Positions 53,451 through 64,000 of a stretch of 64,000 nucleotides of DNA are shown one piece after another. Each line of letters begins with the position of its first letter. The stretch's first letter is position 1. The stretch is from Chrysaora quinquecirrha (Eukaryota > Cnidaria > Scyphozoa > Semaeostomeae > Pelagiidae). Position numbers and translations under genes: made by a program. Location: NCBI GenBank assembly GCA_014526335.1, contig JACTAT010000012.1, forward strand, positions 138,737-202,736. Reading direction: 5' to 3'. The notes below the pieces were generated by a model. It was given only the letters and a program-made list of their open reading frames with translations, ran no database searches and had not been told where the DNA came from.

Positions 53451-55045
53451 TATTGATGACATTAAGACCAAAAAGAAGAAACCTGATAAAGATTCTATCA
53501 CACGGGAGGCCGCCCAGCAGGGCCTAAGTCACGACACGCTGGTTTCTCTACTCCTCGATTCGATGGTTCTGCTGGGTTGCTGAATGTCAAGAAGGGTTCC
53601 TATAGTATCGGAACAGCTCTAGGCTCAAGCAATGAGAAACAATATTTACCTGACACATCTAGAGTGGAGAGCAATCTACCTACTGGGGACTATCTTGATT
53701 TCAAGAAATTTATTCATGATGAACTAATTTCGCTGAAGGCCTCAATTTCCATAAAACCTGTCCCTGAAAGCAGTAAGCCCCCAAACCACCCAATTGACTA
53801 TGAAAGATCCTTTATTCGTAGCATGGAGGATAGAATTTTATCTTTGGAGAGGCAACTGGAACAAAAACAAGCTATCATAACTAAACTTTTGGCGACGCCC
53901 AAAGAAGACAAGATGGCCTTCTATGTCGAAGAAGCGATAAATCCCAAGAGTGTAAATCCCCTACAGCAAGTCAAGAAGAATTCGCATCACGTAAGTAAAG
54001 CTGACAATGACTCTATTGAAATCTCGAAAGAAGAAAACAAAGAGAGGAAAAATAAACAAAGGGTTTCTGAAATAAAAGATAACAAAGTAGTCGTGCTTCC
54101 CAACTCAAGCCATGAAAACAGTGGAAAACAACATAAACAAAGCAGCAGCCTAGACCAAGATCTTAGCGAGCAAAATGCCCCAAAAGCAGGAACAACAACA
54201 AAAGAAAGAGGATATTTCTGATTGGCGATTCAATAATAAATGGCATTAATGAGATTGGGATTTCAAATACCAACAATATCAGTATACGCCGATGTCCTGG
54301 TGACAGCTGGAAAGATCTCCTTGACCATGTTAAACCCATCGTTACAAAAAACCGGACCTGATTCTAATTCATTTCGGTACTAATGATATCACAAACGGTA
54401 TAAATACTGAAGAGGAAATGCAGAAAGCAATAGATCATGTACAGACTGAGTCCCCGGAAACTGATATAGTTATCTCGTTATGCACTCGCAGAAATGACAG
54501 GCCTGGCCTTAATAACAAGGTCACGAAATGCAATGAAATTTTGAGAAACATTTGTGAAAGAAACAATCTACACTGCATTGATAATAACAATATCGACGAG
54601 TCTTGCCTGGGAATGAAGAGACTTCATATAAATCGAAAGGGTAGCTCATATCTAGCTAACAATTTTAAAAATTTCTTAAATAAACTATGAATTTTTGAAA
54701 ATCTGGGGGTAGACGACGATTTAGATAATAGGCCAGCCGAACCCTCAAATGAGGAAATAGGCCATAATTAAGCGGATTGTAGACATCTATAATTCGTTTA
54801 ACTTGAAGCAATTGATTATGGAGCCAACTAGAGAAACGACCAATACCTCTACGCTAATTGACCACATTGCAGTTAGCAATACCAACCACATCGTTGAATC
54901 GGGTGTCATAAAAGTTGCCATTAGCGACCACTATTTACCATATGTTATCAGGAAATTTCAAGGTGGCTCAAAGCGGCAACACAAAGTCATCAAAAGCAGG
55001 CAAACGAAGCATTTTAATGAAAACGCTTTCTTGCAGGACCTGGCC
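53404..55045 (+). mobile_element. CR1/L2-like LINE: ORF1 with SGNH esterase, ORF2 truncated
   Basis: ORF1 starts at ATG 53404, shifts frame near 53580 and runs to 54221 with a coiled-coil-like part (MEDRILSLERQLEQKQAI) and a lysine-rich linker. It shifts again and continues from 54220 as LIGDSIINGI (SGNH block I), IHFGTNDI (GxND block) and MKRLHINRKG (a DxxH-like block with the Asp lost), to the stop at 54688-54690. Esterase ORF1s of this kind are known in CR1-clade LINEs. ORF2 is represented only by the end of an AP-endonuclease: MEPTRETTNTSTLIDHIAVS and VAISDHYLPYVIRK, ending FNENAFLQDL at 55045. There the helicase-type Academ element begins. Two frameshifts and a missing endonuclease N-terminus make it dead. 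Confidence 0.8.
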
Positions 55046-56360
55046 TAGACTTGTCCCAAGTCCCTTACTTTCGCTCACATTGAATTGAATTGATGTTGTT
55101 GTTCTTCACTTCAGTTAGGGACTTGTTCAAATACTGTAGCTGAAAGTGGCAAAAATTTTCCCCTTCGCACCCAGAAAATTGGATCACCAATCAGAGAGCA
55201 GTATTTGAGTTTTTAACAATAGACCATTGTCTTTTTTTACAAAAGGCATTGTTTCATTACCCAATCAAATTCATTGATTATTCTGAAATATCAAACTGAG
55301 GCTATTCCAGATTTCAAAATTTCAAAAACATAAGTGCGTCAGTGCGGTGGACTTCGTCGTGCTACAGCTGCAGTCATGGAAAACAAAAATATAATCGACT
55401 TTATAGAGGATAAATTTAAAATAAAACTAAAAGAGTTTCAGCGAGAAGTTTATAATAAGGTTTTAAATGATGAAGATGTCCTAGTTTGTGCACCAACTGG
55501 TTCTGGTAAAACTTTCAGCTTCGCCTTTCTATCCACTGCATTTAACGAGAAGGAGAAATTGCTCAGGCCAAATTCCAATGTTCTGCCGTCGAAGAGTATC
55601 ACTCTAGTTATATCGCCATTGAGTGGATTAATGGTTGAACAGGAAGAATGTTTGAACAAAATTGGAATCCGAGCCTCTTTCGTCGGAGAATTGCAAACCG
55701 ATTTGACAGAAAAACAGAAAATCATTGACGGAAATGTTGAACTTGTTTTAATTACACCGGAATCTATCTTTGATACTAAATGGAAAAAACACTTGTTTTC
55801 TGACACATATAGGGAGCGAATCAGGGCTGTCATAATAGACGAGGCTCATTGTATAACAAATTGGTGAGTTTCATAAATGCCTGCTTTGTAGGTTTCAGTT
55901 TTTACCGGCATTTTCTTGTAATTTCACTCAGTCACAAAATGTTGTCGCAATCTCTGCATTAATTTCAGTGAATTAAATACAGTACATTCTTGTTAAGTGA
56001 TAGTAGCTAAATTTCTAAAATAATTTACATAGGCTAACTTTATATGTAGTACTGTATTGCAGATACATCATTCACAGTGATTACATAAAGGTAAGAAATT
56101 AAAATATAAAAACTAAGCCATCACATGCAGCAGTCAACATTCAAATAGCATCATATTGATACCAAATTATAAATATTGTTACAATATCTAAATGAAGCTT
56201 CTCACTTAATATAAACTTAATTTTTATTAACAGCGAAGATTGTTTTTAACATTTTCCTTTTTTCCATTTTGTTGTCAAATTTAAGGTTAATCTCAGAAGA
56301 TATTTTTGAAATATAACGACGGAATTAAAATTGATGTTTTACACAGCATATGCATAATTT

Positions 56361-58551
56361 CTAATTTAACTTTTCGTTGCATCGAATGTTTTTATATAGG
56401 TGTCTTTTTGTGATAGTGGTGATGTTCTTATTCAGCCACTGTTCCACCTTGCCCCAATTGACATCTCTCTGTGAATCAATGTTTTTGAACGATTTGTGGC
56501 ATCGCCCAGGAATGTAATCAAACAAGCACTCGGTTGCAAGTTCTTTCGCCATTATTTTAATTTCATCTTCATAATATTTCCTCTTATGCCTTCCAATGGA
56601 ATTGAAATTCTCAGTTTGGATATCTACATTTTTTTCTATCTCTTTTGTCAATTTCAAAGATTTTCCAACCCTTTCCACTGTATCGTCTGTTAAAGTCCCA
56701 TATTTGTGCCGCAAATCAGGTTTCACCTCTCCATTCAAAAGCTCAATTGCGTAGTCGATCGGTACATTTCTTCCCTCACCACCGTGGATATTTATGGTCC
56801 GATTGTGTAGAAATTGACTAGGTTTTCTTTCAGTTAACAAAAACTCCACCTGTGCAATCAGATGAAACGCCAGCCAAGCATACGTGGTGTGGTTTGAAGC
56901 TGCAAACGAAATGAAGTCATATTTCCAAAGAATATATGTTCGCTGTCCGTCTCCTTCGTTGCTTGCATCTTTTCTGGCAAGGTCAAGAAGACCTTCCCTT
57001 AATACTCTCTTTGAATAATTAAGCTTATAATCATCAACTTTGCTGTTTCCCCTCTCTTGTGTACACTTATTATTTATTTCATCAAAGAAAATGTCAGCGC
57101 CCGTTACCTCTAGTTCTTCTCTGCAGTTGTTAAAAGGACAGTTCTCTCTGTGTCTTTTTCTAACTGCTCCATTAGACGGGAATTGCTTCTTAAAGCTAGG
57201 GTATCCGCATTTGAATATCTTCCCAGTTATATTATATTGTTGGTAATTTGATTCTTCTCGTTCCTTTCGATCTTAAAACAGGTATTCAGGGTTTGAATCG
57301 TCAGGGAGTACGCATTTCTTGACAATAGTTAGTGCCAATTTATTTAAGTAAGCCTTCTTGGTCTCATCATCTACTTCTTTCTCAGCATCAACAGGATTTC
57401 CATCAATATCTTCCATATTTAGCTCTTTCATAGCTGCAATCACCGTATAACCATACGTTACGAAATTTATAAATTCTCTACAGGCATGCACGCTACTTTT
57501 GACATCTTTTTTGACATTTCTTCTGTCAAACCTTGTTCTCAGCTGATGAAGTGTGCCTTTTTCTGCTGAAGAGCTTCCATTGTAAAGGCCATCAAACATC
57601 ATCTACAAACGGGATACAAATATACATTAAAACTAAAGTAAGCACAAGGAAAATTGTCACCTGCAACAAAATTTGTTTGATAAGCAATCAAAGAGTTCTG
57701 ACTTTTCATTGGTAATGCACTGGCCAAACATTCTGCCACCCATGTTTGGATCTGTTGGATGTGATGGGGAGAAATTTTGGGTGTGTTTGTCCAGGGCGTA
57801 AGCATATTCAATTTACAGAAGTACCTGGAGGCAAACAACTGCTTTGTGCCAATCTTCGGATTTCATAATGATACCTTCCAGCCTTTCATGAGATGTTGGA
57901 GCATCTCCTCTTGTCAGCTGAGCGTCATAGCCCCTTTTTGTTGTGAGTTCATCTCCACCACAAAGTATTTGCTTGATTTCGCCGTTCTGTTTTGGACAAT
58001 ATTGTTGGATGGATTCTAATATTGAAATCATGTCCTCTGTATACATCTCGTTCTGTAACATGATTCCCAGAGGTACCTGCAAATAGGTGAAAGCTCTATG
58101 AGCCCACTGTAAACTGGTAAAATTGAGGAAACATTATTGTCAATCAAATCAACTTGTCAATTGAACAACTTATGACATTAGATTTTTGTTTCATTTCTGT
58201 TGTATATGTGTGTGGAATGTGCTCAGTAGTAAGATGGCTATAATTTTCTTTGAAAAATTTCATTTGCTGGCATAGAATTCTCTTCACTAATTCTTGGAGC
58301 GTAAGCTGAAGCTTCTCATGTTCTTGGTGTGTCATAATCCATAAATTTGGTTTAGCTGTGCTGACGGTGAAATTGCGATCTGAGTCACTGAGCTTTTCCA
58401 CATTTACTCTGTCTTGTACAGCAATAACTTGAACTATATCAAATCGCTCATTTTTGTTGTTCAAGGTCTTCGTTCTTGCTACCGTCTGGAGATTCAAGTT
58501 GTCGAAATTTATCTGATATCCAGGGAATGGTGACGTTAAGTTTCCGTTTTC
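56361..58551 (-). pseudogene. DUF6589-like Academ transposase, 3' exons, antisense within the RecQ intron
   Basis: The minus exons are 58551-58177 (PFPGYQINFDNLNLQ, VIAVQDRVNVEKLSDSD), 58076-57825 (ICGGDELTTKR-like core, SHERLEGIIMKSEDWHKAVV) and 57602-56361. The last is one 414-codon exon with TLHQLRTRFDRRNV, NYSKRVLREGLLDLARKD, YDFISFAASNHTTYAWLAFH, HNRTINIHGGEGRNVPIDYA and EIKIMAKEL. The GD(E/Q)LT...RLEG.....DWH pattern and the (G)GxGxNxPxD phrase are those of DUF6589 proteins. DUF6589 is treated here as the catalytic partner of the helicase because the two occur together. Junctions keep phase, though the donor after 58177 (GTCATA) is weak. One in-frame TAA at 57275-57273 breaks the large exon. 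Upstream exons lie to the right (see 63624-63716). Confidence 0.65.
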
Positions 58552-59449
58552 CTAAAAAGTAAATCCAAGTGATGAGTTTTTCCAATCCAGATTTTATTCA
58601 ACTATTCATGACCTGTTTCATTGTTTGAATTTCAAAGGAGTGTGGTGTTTGCAAAATGAAACATTTTTTTGGGGAAATGACTTTAGACCTCATTACAAAA
58701 GACCTGGAGATCTGCGTGCATTTCTGCGACCCAATGTACGCTACCTTGCTCTAACTGCAACTGCCACTGATGAAATTAAAGCTTCAATTTGCCAGAGCTT
58801 GCAGATTGAAAGCCAAAGCCTTGTGTATTTGCCGATGGAGAGGGTCAATCTCTATTACGAAGTTATAAGGTGCAGAAAAGGTGATTTTAATTTTTTAATT
58901 GGCTTCTCTCTCAGTTACAAAATAAAAAGGACAATACACTGAAACCGATCATCTATTGCCGAAACGTAAAAACCGTTTTCATCTATCTATGATTTCTTTC
59001 ATATGTCTCTTGGAGGAGATCAATTTTTGGACAGAGATATTTCTTTAAGAAAACGCTTAATAGCTATGTATCATCGTTCAACAGCTGATATAAACAAGAA
59101 TTTTGTGCTGGAAGAATTTAAGAAAACAGATCCAGTTATTCGAGTTGTCGTGGCTACTTCTTTATTTGAAATGGGATTGGATTTTCCCGATGTTTCATTG
59201 GTGGTAAATTTCTCTGCTCCTCGCAGCCTGGATTCCTTTGCTCAACAAAGTGGTCGTGGGGGTAGAAATAAAAATCAAGCTTTTTCTTTGGTGTTGTGGC
59301 ATGGATCGTCGGGCAAACAAGCCAGTACTGAAGCTATAAAGCAGTACGCTGTTGCTTCTCATGTTTGCCGTAGGCCCGGCGGGTGCATTATGGAACAAAA
59401 AATACTTTCAGGCGCGTCCATAAAATCACTGAGAAAGGGGTAGAATATT

Positions 59450-60480
59450 GAATATCCTAGGACCTAGGATTTTAGAAAAAGGGGTGTTTTTAAGTAAAAA
59501 TGTCAGTGAATTTTGAAAAAGGGTATATTTTGGGTTTTCTATAAAAAATTTCTAAGCTAATATTATTTTAATCTCATGATCTTATGATCTTCTATGGCAC
59601 ACCTAACACCTATATAGCAAAGTATCCAATCTGGCAACTGGAGTTTAAATGTGTAACAGGCTATTAGCCAACATTGACACTAAATCTTAATTATTATGTA
59701 CATTTATCTATTTAAACGATTCAAAAATTTCCACTAAACTTCCAAAAAATGCATAACTTTTTTCATATAAATAAAGAAGTGTTAATAAGTATGGCCTAAG
59801 AATTTGATATGTTACAGAAAATTGATACAGTAGATAAAGATAATGACACTATTCTGCAGATTAATATAATTTTCTCAATTTTCTGCAAGTATATAGGTAT
59901 TTTCCTAATTACTTATTATTTACAGCTGGCTCTTTCAGCTCAGGTACCTACTGCAGATGCTTTTGAAATAAGGCAAGAGCCCTCATCTGACTCTTGCTCT
60001 GCGCTATGGACACACAACACACTAGATATACTAATCCATTCTTGTCAACTCAAGTCAAAAAACCATGCCGGGCATGCCTGCCCATATTACCAAATAGTAT
60101 AAAGTAAACAGTATAAACAGTTGTCAAAGCAAAACATGGAAACAATAGCAAACCTGGCTGATACTGTCATGGTGTCCCTTTACGTGGTACGTTTTCAATT
60201 TACTCTACTTTTCAAATTCAAACAAGTTTTCAGTGTTGAGTGAGCATATGAAGCAGAAGTAGAGAAGACAACTTTGTTGTTGGTGTTTGGTTTCAAATTG
60301 AATTGGATTAGAGACTCGTATTAGAATTTCAACTGGAGGCAGGTACCATATCACGTGTCACCGAGTCCCGATCATTGGTCCCGATTATGCAATATGACCA
60401 TGTCCCGATTGCACAATATAACCATGTGAAACTAGTCCTTGGATTTCTTCATTTGTGATTGAATGTCCGTCGAAAGTATT
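59450..60480. other. Left arm of the 3.7-kb segment, no gene seen
   Basis: It includes the palindromic phrase ATATCCTAGGACCTAGGAT at 59451 and AT-rich sequence. A 97-codon frame at 59809-60102 has no recognised motif. Confidence 0.4.
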
Positions 60481-60487
60481 TTTTAAG

Positions 60488-61929
60488 ATGTCGAACAAGG
60501 ATTGTCGTGGCATTACGAGGGGGCGTTGTAATAACTGCAACGAATGTGATCAATTTCTCTCTGAAAGAGGAACTTTTCTCTGTGCTTATTGTTCCTGTGC
60601 TCCTATCAAGCATGATAAGTGTGTCGACCATATCAACAAGAACAAAGACCAAACACCTGTTCATCAATCAAATTTCATGAACGAAGGTAGTTATGTAATT
60701 TTTGTAAGATTATACATATCCTGATTCACATTATTCACACAACATTTGTTAAATTCTTTTTTTCTACTATATATTTAACTTAATGAAGCTATGTATATCC
60801 GGGAATGGAAATGTGAGGAGAAGCAATTTTTCCTATTACCTTTAACAAAACAAATAAGGGTTATATATTAATTTATAGAGAAAGATGGCGGCAAGCCAGA
60901 CTACAAACACAAGCCATATTGAGGACCCTGTTTTTCAAAACTACCTGAAGATTCTATCCCAATAGAATCAAATTCGGCTAGTACTACTAAGAGAGATATT
61001 AATGACACAAATATGAGAAAAGATAAAGAATATTACGAAGCAGTTCTCGCTAAATTGTACAAAGATGGAATAGCCCCAGCTGAAGCATTTAAACTAAAGG
61101 AATGTAATGATGGAAGAATAAAGTTGTTTGCCGACCTTGTTCAAACGGCGGCAAGGAAAGATTAATTGAAGCCGGTGCAGTGAGTAAAGCATTATCAAAT
61201 GTGAAGGCACACATTAAGACACCTAGCCATGCCAGGAAAGTGAAATGTTTTACTCAAAATGCGGAAAAGAGTAAAGAAGACAAACTGGATGAAGAGATAG
61301 AAATCACATTCCAATCACGCTTTCAGGAAGTCGATGAAAAATATTCCGGGGAATTTGAGTTGCTACAACTTGGTGCCCAAATTGGACTGTTTGACGATAT
61401 TGCGTTATGTTTAACCAAACAGAAGAGAAAAGTTGTGAAGTTGGCCCGCATAATTCGTATGAGAAACAAAGCAAAAAGTTATGTTGAATTCAAAAACCCA
61501 ATATCGTTAGACTCGCAAGCAAAATATCCCAATTTGGTACTAAGTGTTGCATTTTACGAAAGAAATCTTAATGGTGAATATGTTTATGATGTATCGCATT
61601 CTGTAATCTACACTGCCAGTTTAAATCAAGTAATCATGAAAGTTGCACTCACCTTGAACGAAAATGGATTGTATTCGATAAATCAGGCTGATGAAAAGTC
61701 ATTGGAAGAATTTAAGAAGAATATCATCAAAAAGAAGAGTCTCTCTAAGGCCTCCAGAAATAGTATGAAAGGGAAAAAGTCTAGTTCTGGAAAGTCATCT
61801 GTTGAAACCGATGGAGAAGGCAGAATTGTAATCGTGACTGCACCTACTACAGCAGACGACCTTGGACAGGATGATAATATCAGACGATCCCAAAGATCAC
61901 GATGTGTTGTTTTGTATGAAGCCGACTGA
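60488..61929 (+). CDS. Cys-rich zinc-finger-like protein of the inserted segment, probably two exons
   Basis: Exon 1 is 60488-60686 (ATG at 60488, donor GAAG|GTAGTT). It encodes eight cysteines in about 45 residues: C.......C..C..C, LCAYCSCAPIKHDKC. This compact zinc-ribbon-like pattern recalls the Cys8 finger reported for Academ proteins. The second part (about 60900-61929) has a helical stretch (EYYEAVLAKLYKDGIAPAEA). After one frameshift near 61125 comes a C2H2-like unit, CRPC ... AHIKTPSH. The rest (MSKALS at 61180 onward) holds IALCLTKQKRKVVKLARI, YPNLVLSVAFYERN and a Ser/Lys-rich tail, ending at TGA 61927-61929. It is probably a DNA-binding protein; the family is not recognised. Confidence 0.5.
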
Positions 61930-63070
61930 ATCTATTGTTGAGCTTGGTATGTTTATAAGGTTGATCTTTTGGGACAATGCGTAAATCTTAGCTTTAAATA
62001 AAGATCTGATTTTCGAAATTCCCGCTATTTATAAGAATTTCCCAGCTCCGTTAAGCTCTCGCAACTTGCGAGGAGAAATGCGAGTCAACATCTGATGATC
62101 CAGTAGCCTGTGTTAAAATTTCATTTTAATTCAACTCAACTCTCCTGGAGGAAAACAGTTGACCCTGCACTGCACGTAGCCACCAGCCAGTGTGTTTTTT
62201 TTCACCAAAGATCATCGAGATTTAGCTGAGATTAGCTGAGATTTGTTACTCGACTGATTTGTATTTGGCTAAGCTAAGTATTTCTTTGAAAATTGTTTTT
62301 GCAATTGATACATTTAGTCATTACCTTAGGCCTCATACCCAGAAACCCTAAACTGTCAAAGTAAACTGTCAATGTTGCTGCTAGTCAGATAGTCTGATAG
62401 TCCAGACCTATTGATTAGCTGAATTTAGATATAGCCTAGCCTGTGCCTAGATCTAGATAACAGCTTGTTTTTTTTAACAGTAAATAATATATTGTAGTAC
62501 TGGTACAGTATTAGATGCCTCACCCTTGCCCTCTTGGCCTCTTTTGCTTTGTTATGATTGTTTGGCAATATTTATTCAGGGGATCTTGATGGCATTAGGT
62601 AGCCTAATCCAGTTTTGTTAGCCTTGTGGGTATTTTATTACGGATGTTAGTTTTGTTCTATGTTTTACTATGACATTTTATTAATTTAAGCTCAACTACT
62701 ACAGTATTCTAAACCAACTTTTGCTCTTTTTAGAATTTAATATTGTGGCTATTATATTATTACAGATACCACAATAACAAACATGTTGGGTTATACATAA
62801 AAGAAACACTTTTGGTCTTGTAGTTTCCTTCTTAAAGATTCTTTGCATTTCAAAAAAGTGAAGAAATGCACCTTTTATTTCCTGAAATAAACTTAGGAGA
62901 GTGAGCTACAGTAATTTAGTTATCAGTGATTTTATTGAAAAAGGGTAGTATTTTATTTTTGAGGCCCGCGAAAAGTCAGTGATTAGGGTCTATATTTTGA
63001 TATATTTGTCAGTGAAAAGGGGGTCAAATTTAGACTGATGGACGAGGGTGCATCTGTCTTCCATATTTGA
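61930..63070. other. Right arm of the 3.7-kb segment, no gene seen
   Basis: AT-rich untranslated sequence with a possible AATAAA-type signal near 61997. From about 62940 it carries the GTCAGTGA / AAAAGGG motifs shared with the left arm. Confidence 0.4.
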
Positions 63071-63623
63071 GTGCACCCGCCGGGACCATAGGGAGCTTTT
63101 AAGTCAACATTTCAGTCTAAAGCTAAAGGAAGATGATGCATTGCTCAAGGAGGCTGGGATTAGTCCGAAGGGCTGCCGTTGTTGCGATGTTTGTGCGTTG
63201 GGGTGTGAGTGTGGCGAATGTTTAATTCCACCGTGGAGAGAACCTTCAGCTGATGCTGAAGAACCACCGAAATGGAAATGGAGATAGATATTGATGTGGA
63301 ATTTTCTGCTCAAAAGCTTAGTCTCCTGAATAGTAATCTTGAAGAGTATCACGAAGAAGTTTATGCAATCGAAGCGGAATCTCACTGTATGTCACAAAGC
63401 TCATGGAAGATTCTTGTCGATCAGGTTATGTTGTCATGTTCTTATATATTCAATTTCGACGACCTTATAACCGAAACACGACTAGACAACATGACACTGG
63501 CAGAGGACTTGTTTGCCATAATTGAAGAAATCAGATCTCTGTGAATTTTCTGGATTTCTTGCTGTTGTCAGTTCCAATTCTATTTTCCTTGTATGTTAAT
63601 ATTTAAAAAATAATGCAACTTAC

Positions 63624-63716
63624 TTCAGAAAACTTTGATACTTCAGGAATTATTGTTTCGCTTTCTATTTCCATATCTGTTTCACAGTATACGTGATCTT
63701 GTACAGCGTTGGCTGT
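63624..63716 (-). CDS. Small exon on minus, possible upstream exon of the DUF6589-like transposase
   Basis: A 93-base open segment (31 codons; DHVYCETDMEIESETIIPEV) lies between an acceptor (GTCCCAG-like, rc at 63717) and a perfect GTAAGT donor (rc 63618-63623). The only minus-strand gene downstream is the transposase at 56361-58551, so it may be one of its 5' exons. If so, the RecQ 3' half would lie inside a transposase intron. Confidence 0.4.
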
Positions 63717-64000
63717 CTGGGAAAGATGATTTCAATTTTCAATTTCGATTGAATGTGCTAAATAATTACAACCATAATGATAGCTAATATTAATATTTAT
63801 ATAACATTTGATTACACAATTAACATCCCGAAACAATGAAGTTTAAAGTTCTAATCATGCTTAAGAAATTAAATTTAATTGCGATACTTACGCCGCATGA
63901 ACCAGGCTTAAATATATGATATATGATTAAGAGATCAAACGGTTAAGTACGTTTTATGCATAGAAAATCATAAGAGGATATTGAAATTTATTTAAACCAT

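Larger units (their letters stand above)
59375..63084. mobile_element. 3.7-kb segment bounded by 13-bp inverted repeats, inserted in the RecQ zinc region
   Basis: CCCGGCGGGTGCA at 59375-59387 is exactly inverted at 63072-63084. Similarity continues inward (TATGGAA.., CGTCCAT.A). Both ends also carry GTCAGTGA...AAAAGGG motifs. The RecQ frame stops at Cys-Arg-Arg before the left repeat and resumes Asp-His-Arg-Glu after the right one, as expected for an insertion. A clean target duplication cannot be assigned. The segment carries the Cys-rich gene at 60488-61929. Confidence 0.55.
55376..63544 (+). pseudogene. RecQ-like superfamily II helicase of the Academ-type element
   Basis: Block 1 (ATG 55376 to about 55864) has LKEFQREVYNKVL, Walker A CAPTGSGKT, LVISPLSGLM and the DEAH box IDEAHCITNW. 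Block 2 (58669-58917) resumes GNDFRPHYKRPGDLR with motif III LALTATATDEI. A shifted frame then gives KPIIYCRNVKTV. Block 3 (59003-59374) has AMYHRSTADINKNFVLEEFK, VVVATSLFEMGLDFPDV and motif VI QQSGRGGRNKNQA, ending at a Cys-Arg-Arg. Block 4 (63085-63287) resumes DHRELLSQHF and CRCCDVCALGCECGEC, the zinc-binding part, followed by another frame to 63544 (LVDQVMLSCSYIFNFDDLI). The intron after block 1 has a GTGAGT donor, but the expected acceptor before GNDF reads TG, not AG. At least two frameshifts lie at about 58925-59003. Homologues would unwind DNA during transposition; this copy is probably inactive. Confidence 0.75.
55046..64000. mobile_element. Academ-type element, helicase-bearing lineage, running past the window end
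   Basis: The left boundary is set by the break in LINE ORF2. The new sequence begins TAGACTTGTCCCAAGTCCC, a TAGAC start like the XPG-type Academ here (TAGACC), with an internal GACTTG/CAAGTC hairpin. Inside are a RecQ-like helicase (plus) and a DUF6589-like transposase (minus). A helicase-carrying lineage of Academ is known in animals and fungi. No inverted partner of the left end is visible before 64000, so the right end and target duplication are outside. The extent is therefore inferred. Confidence 0.55.

Noticed and set aside
55450..55833. 127-codon minus-strand frame
   Set aside because: Shadow of the RecQ first exon, which carries the Walker A and DEAH motifs on plus.

Overview
This is a window of an animal nuclear genome: AT-rich, intron-rich, full of transposable elements, with one 500-N assembly gap (32536-33035). 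A cnidarian (coral, anemone, hydroid or jellyfish) is the most likely source. The clearest pointer is a minus-strand exon at the left edge coding for a secreted CapA/PgsAA-like protein; the poly-gamma-glutamate synthase subunit PgsAA is known in Cnidaria as a gene acquired from bacteria. The mix of CR1-like, RTE-like and Penelope-like retroelements and Academ-type DNA transposons also fits. Species cannot be read from the window.

Host genes. (1) 1-257, minus: first exon of the CapA/PgsAA-like gene, running off the edge. (2) 3802-5555, minus: two-exon gene for an unrecognised multi-pass membrane protein of about 339 residues. (3) 13433-32535, minus: BBS2, the BBSome subunit. I can follow 18 exons, in phase, down to the natural stop. 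Only the N-terminal ~78 residues are missing, in or beyond the gap. Its introns hold satellites, SINEs, MITEs, a Penelope fragment and LINE remains.

Mobile-element half (about 33.6-64 kb). A stack of nested insertions can be resolved. A HUH-Rep-like gene (minus, about 42.5-44.2 kb) is cut by a CR1-like LINE with a ~10-bp target duplication. An RTE-like LINE (minus, 34.0-42.5 kb) is split twice: by a second LINE with a 12-bp duplication (40812-41649), and near its 3' end by a complete 5760-bp Academ-type transposon (34040-39799; ~300-bp TIRs, TSD TAG). That transposon encodes a two-exon, ~1479-codon protein ending in a FEN1/XPG-like nuclease domain, broken only by one in-frame TGA.

At 46.5-52.4 kb lie a Penelope-like element with a SINE in it, a 789-bp MITE-like element, a GIY-YIG ORF and a small DNA-binding-like TE fragment. 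At 53.2-55.05 kb is a CR1/L2-like LINE with an SGNH-esterase ORF1. From 55046 to beyond the window end sits a second Academ-type element of the helicase-bearing kind: a RecQ-like helicase on plus and a DUF6589-like transposase on minus, apparently lying in each other's introns. A further segment bounded by 13-bp inverted repeats (59375-63084) carries a Cys-rich zinc-finger-like gene and interrupts the RecQ zinc-binding region.

Family names come from motif recognition by eye; no database search was possible.
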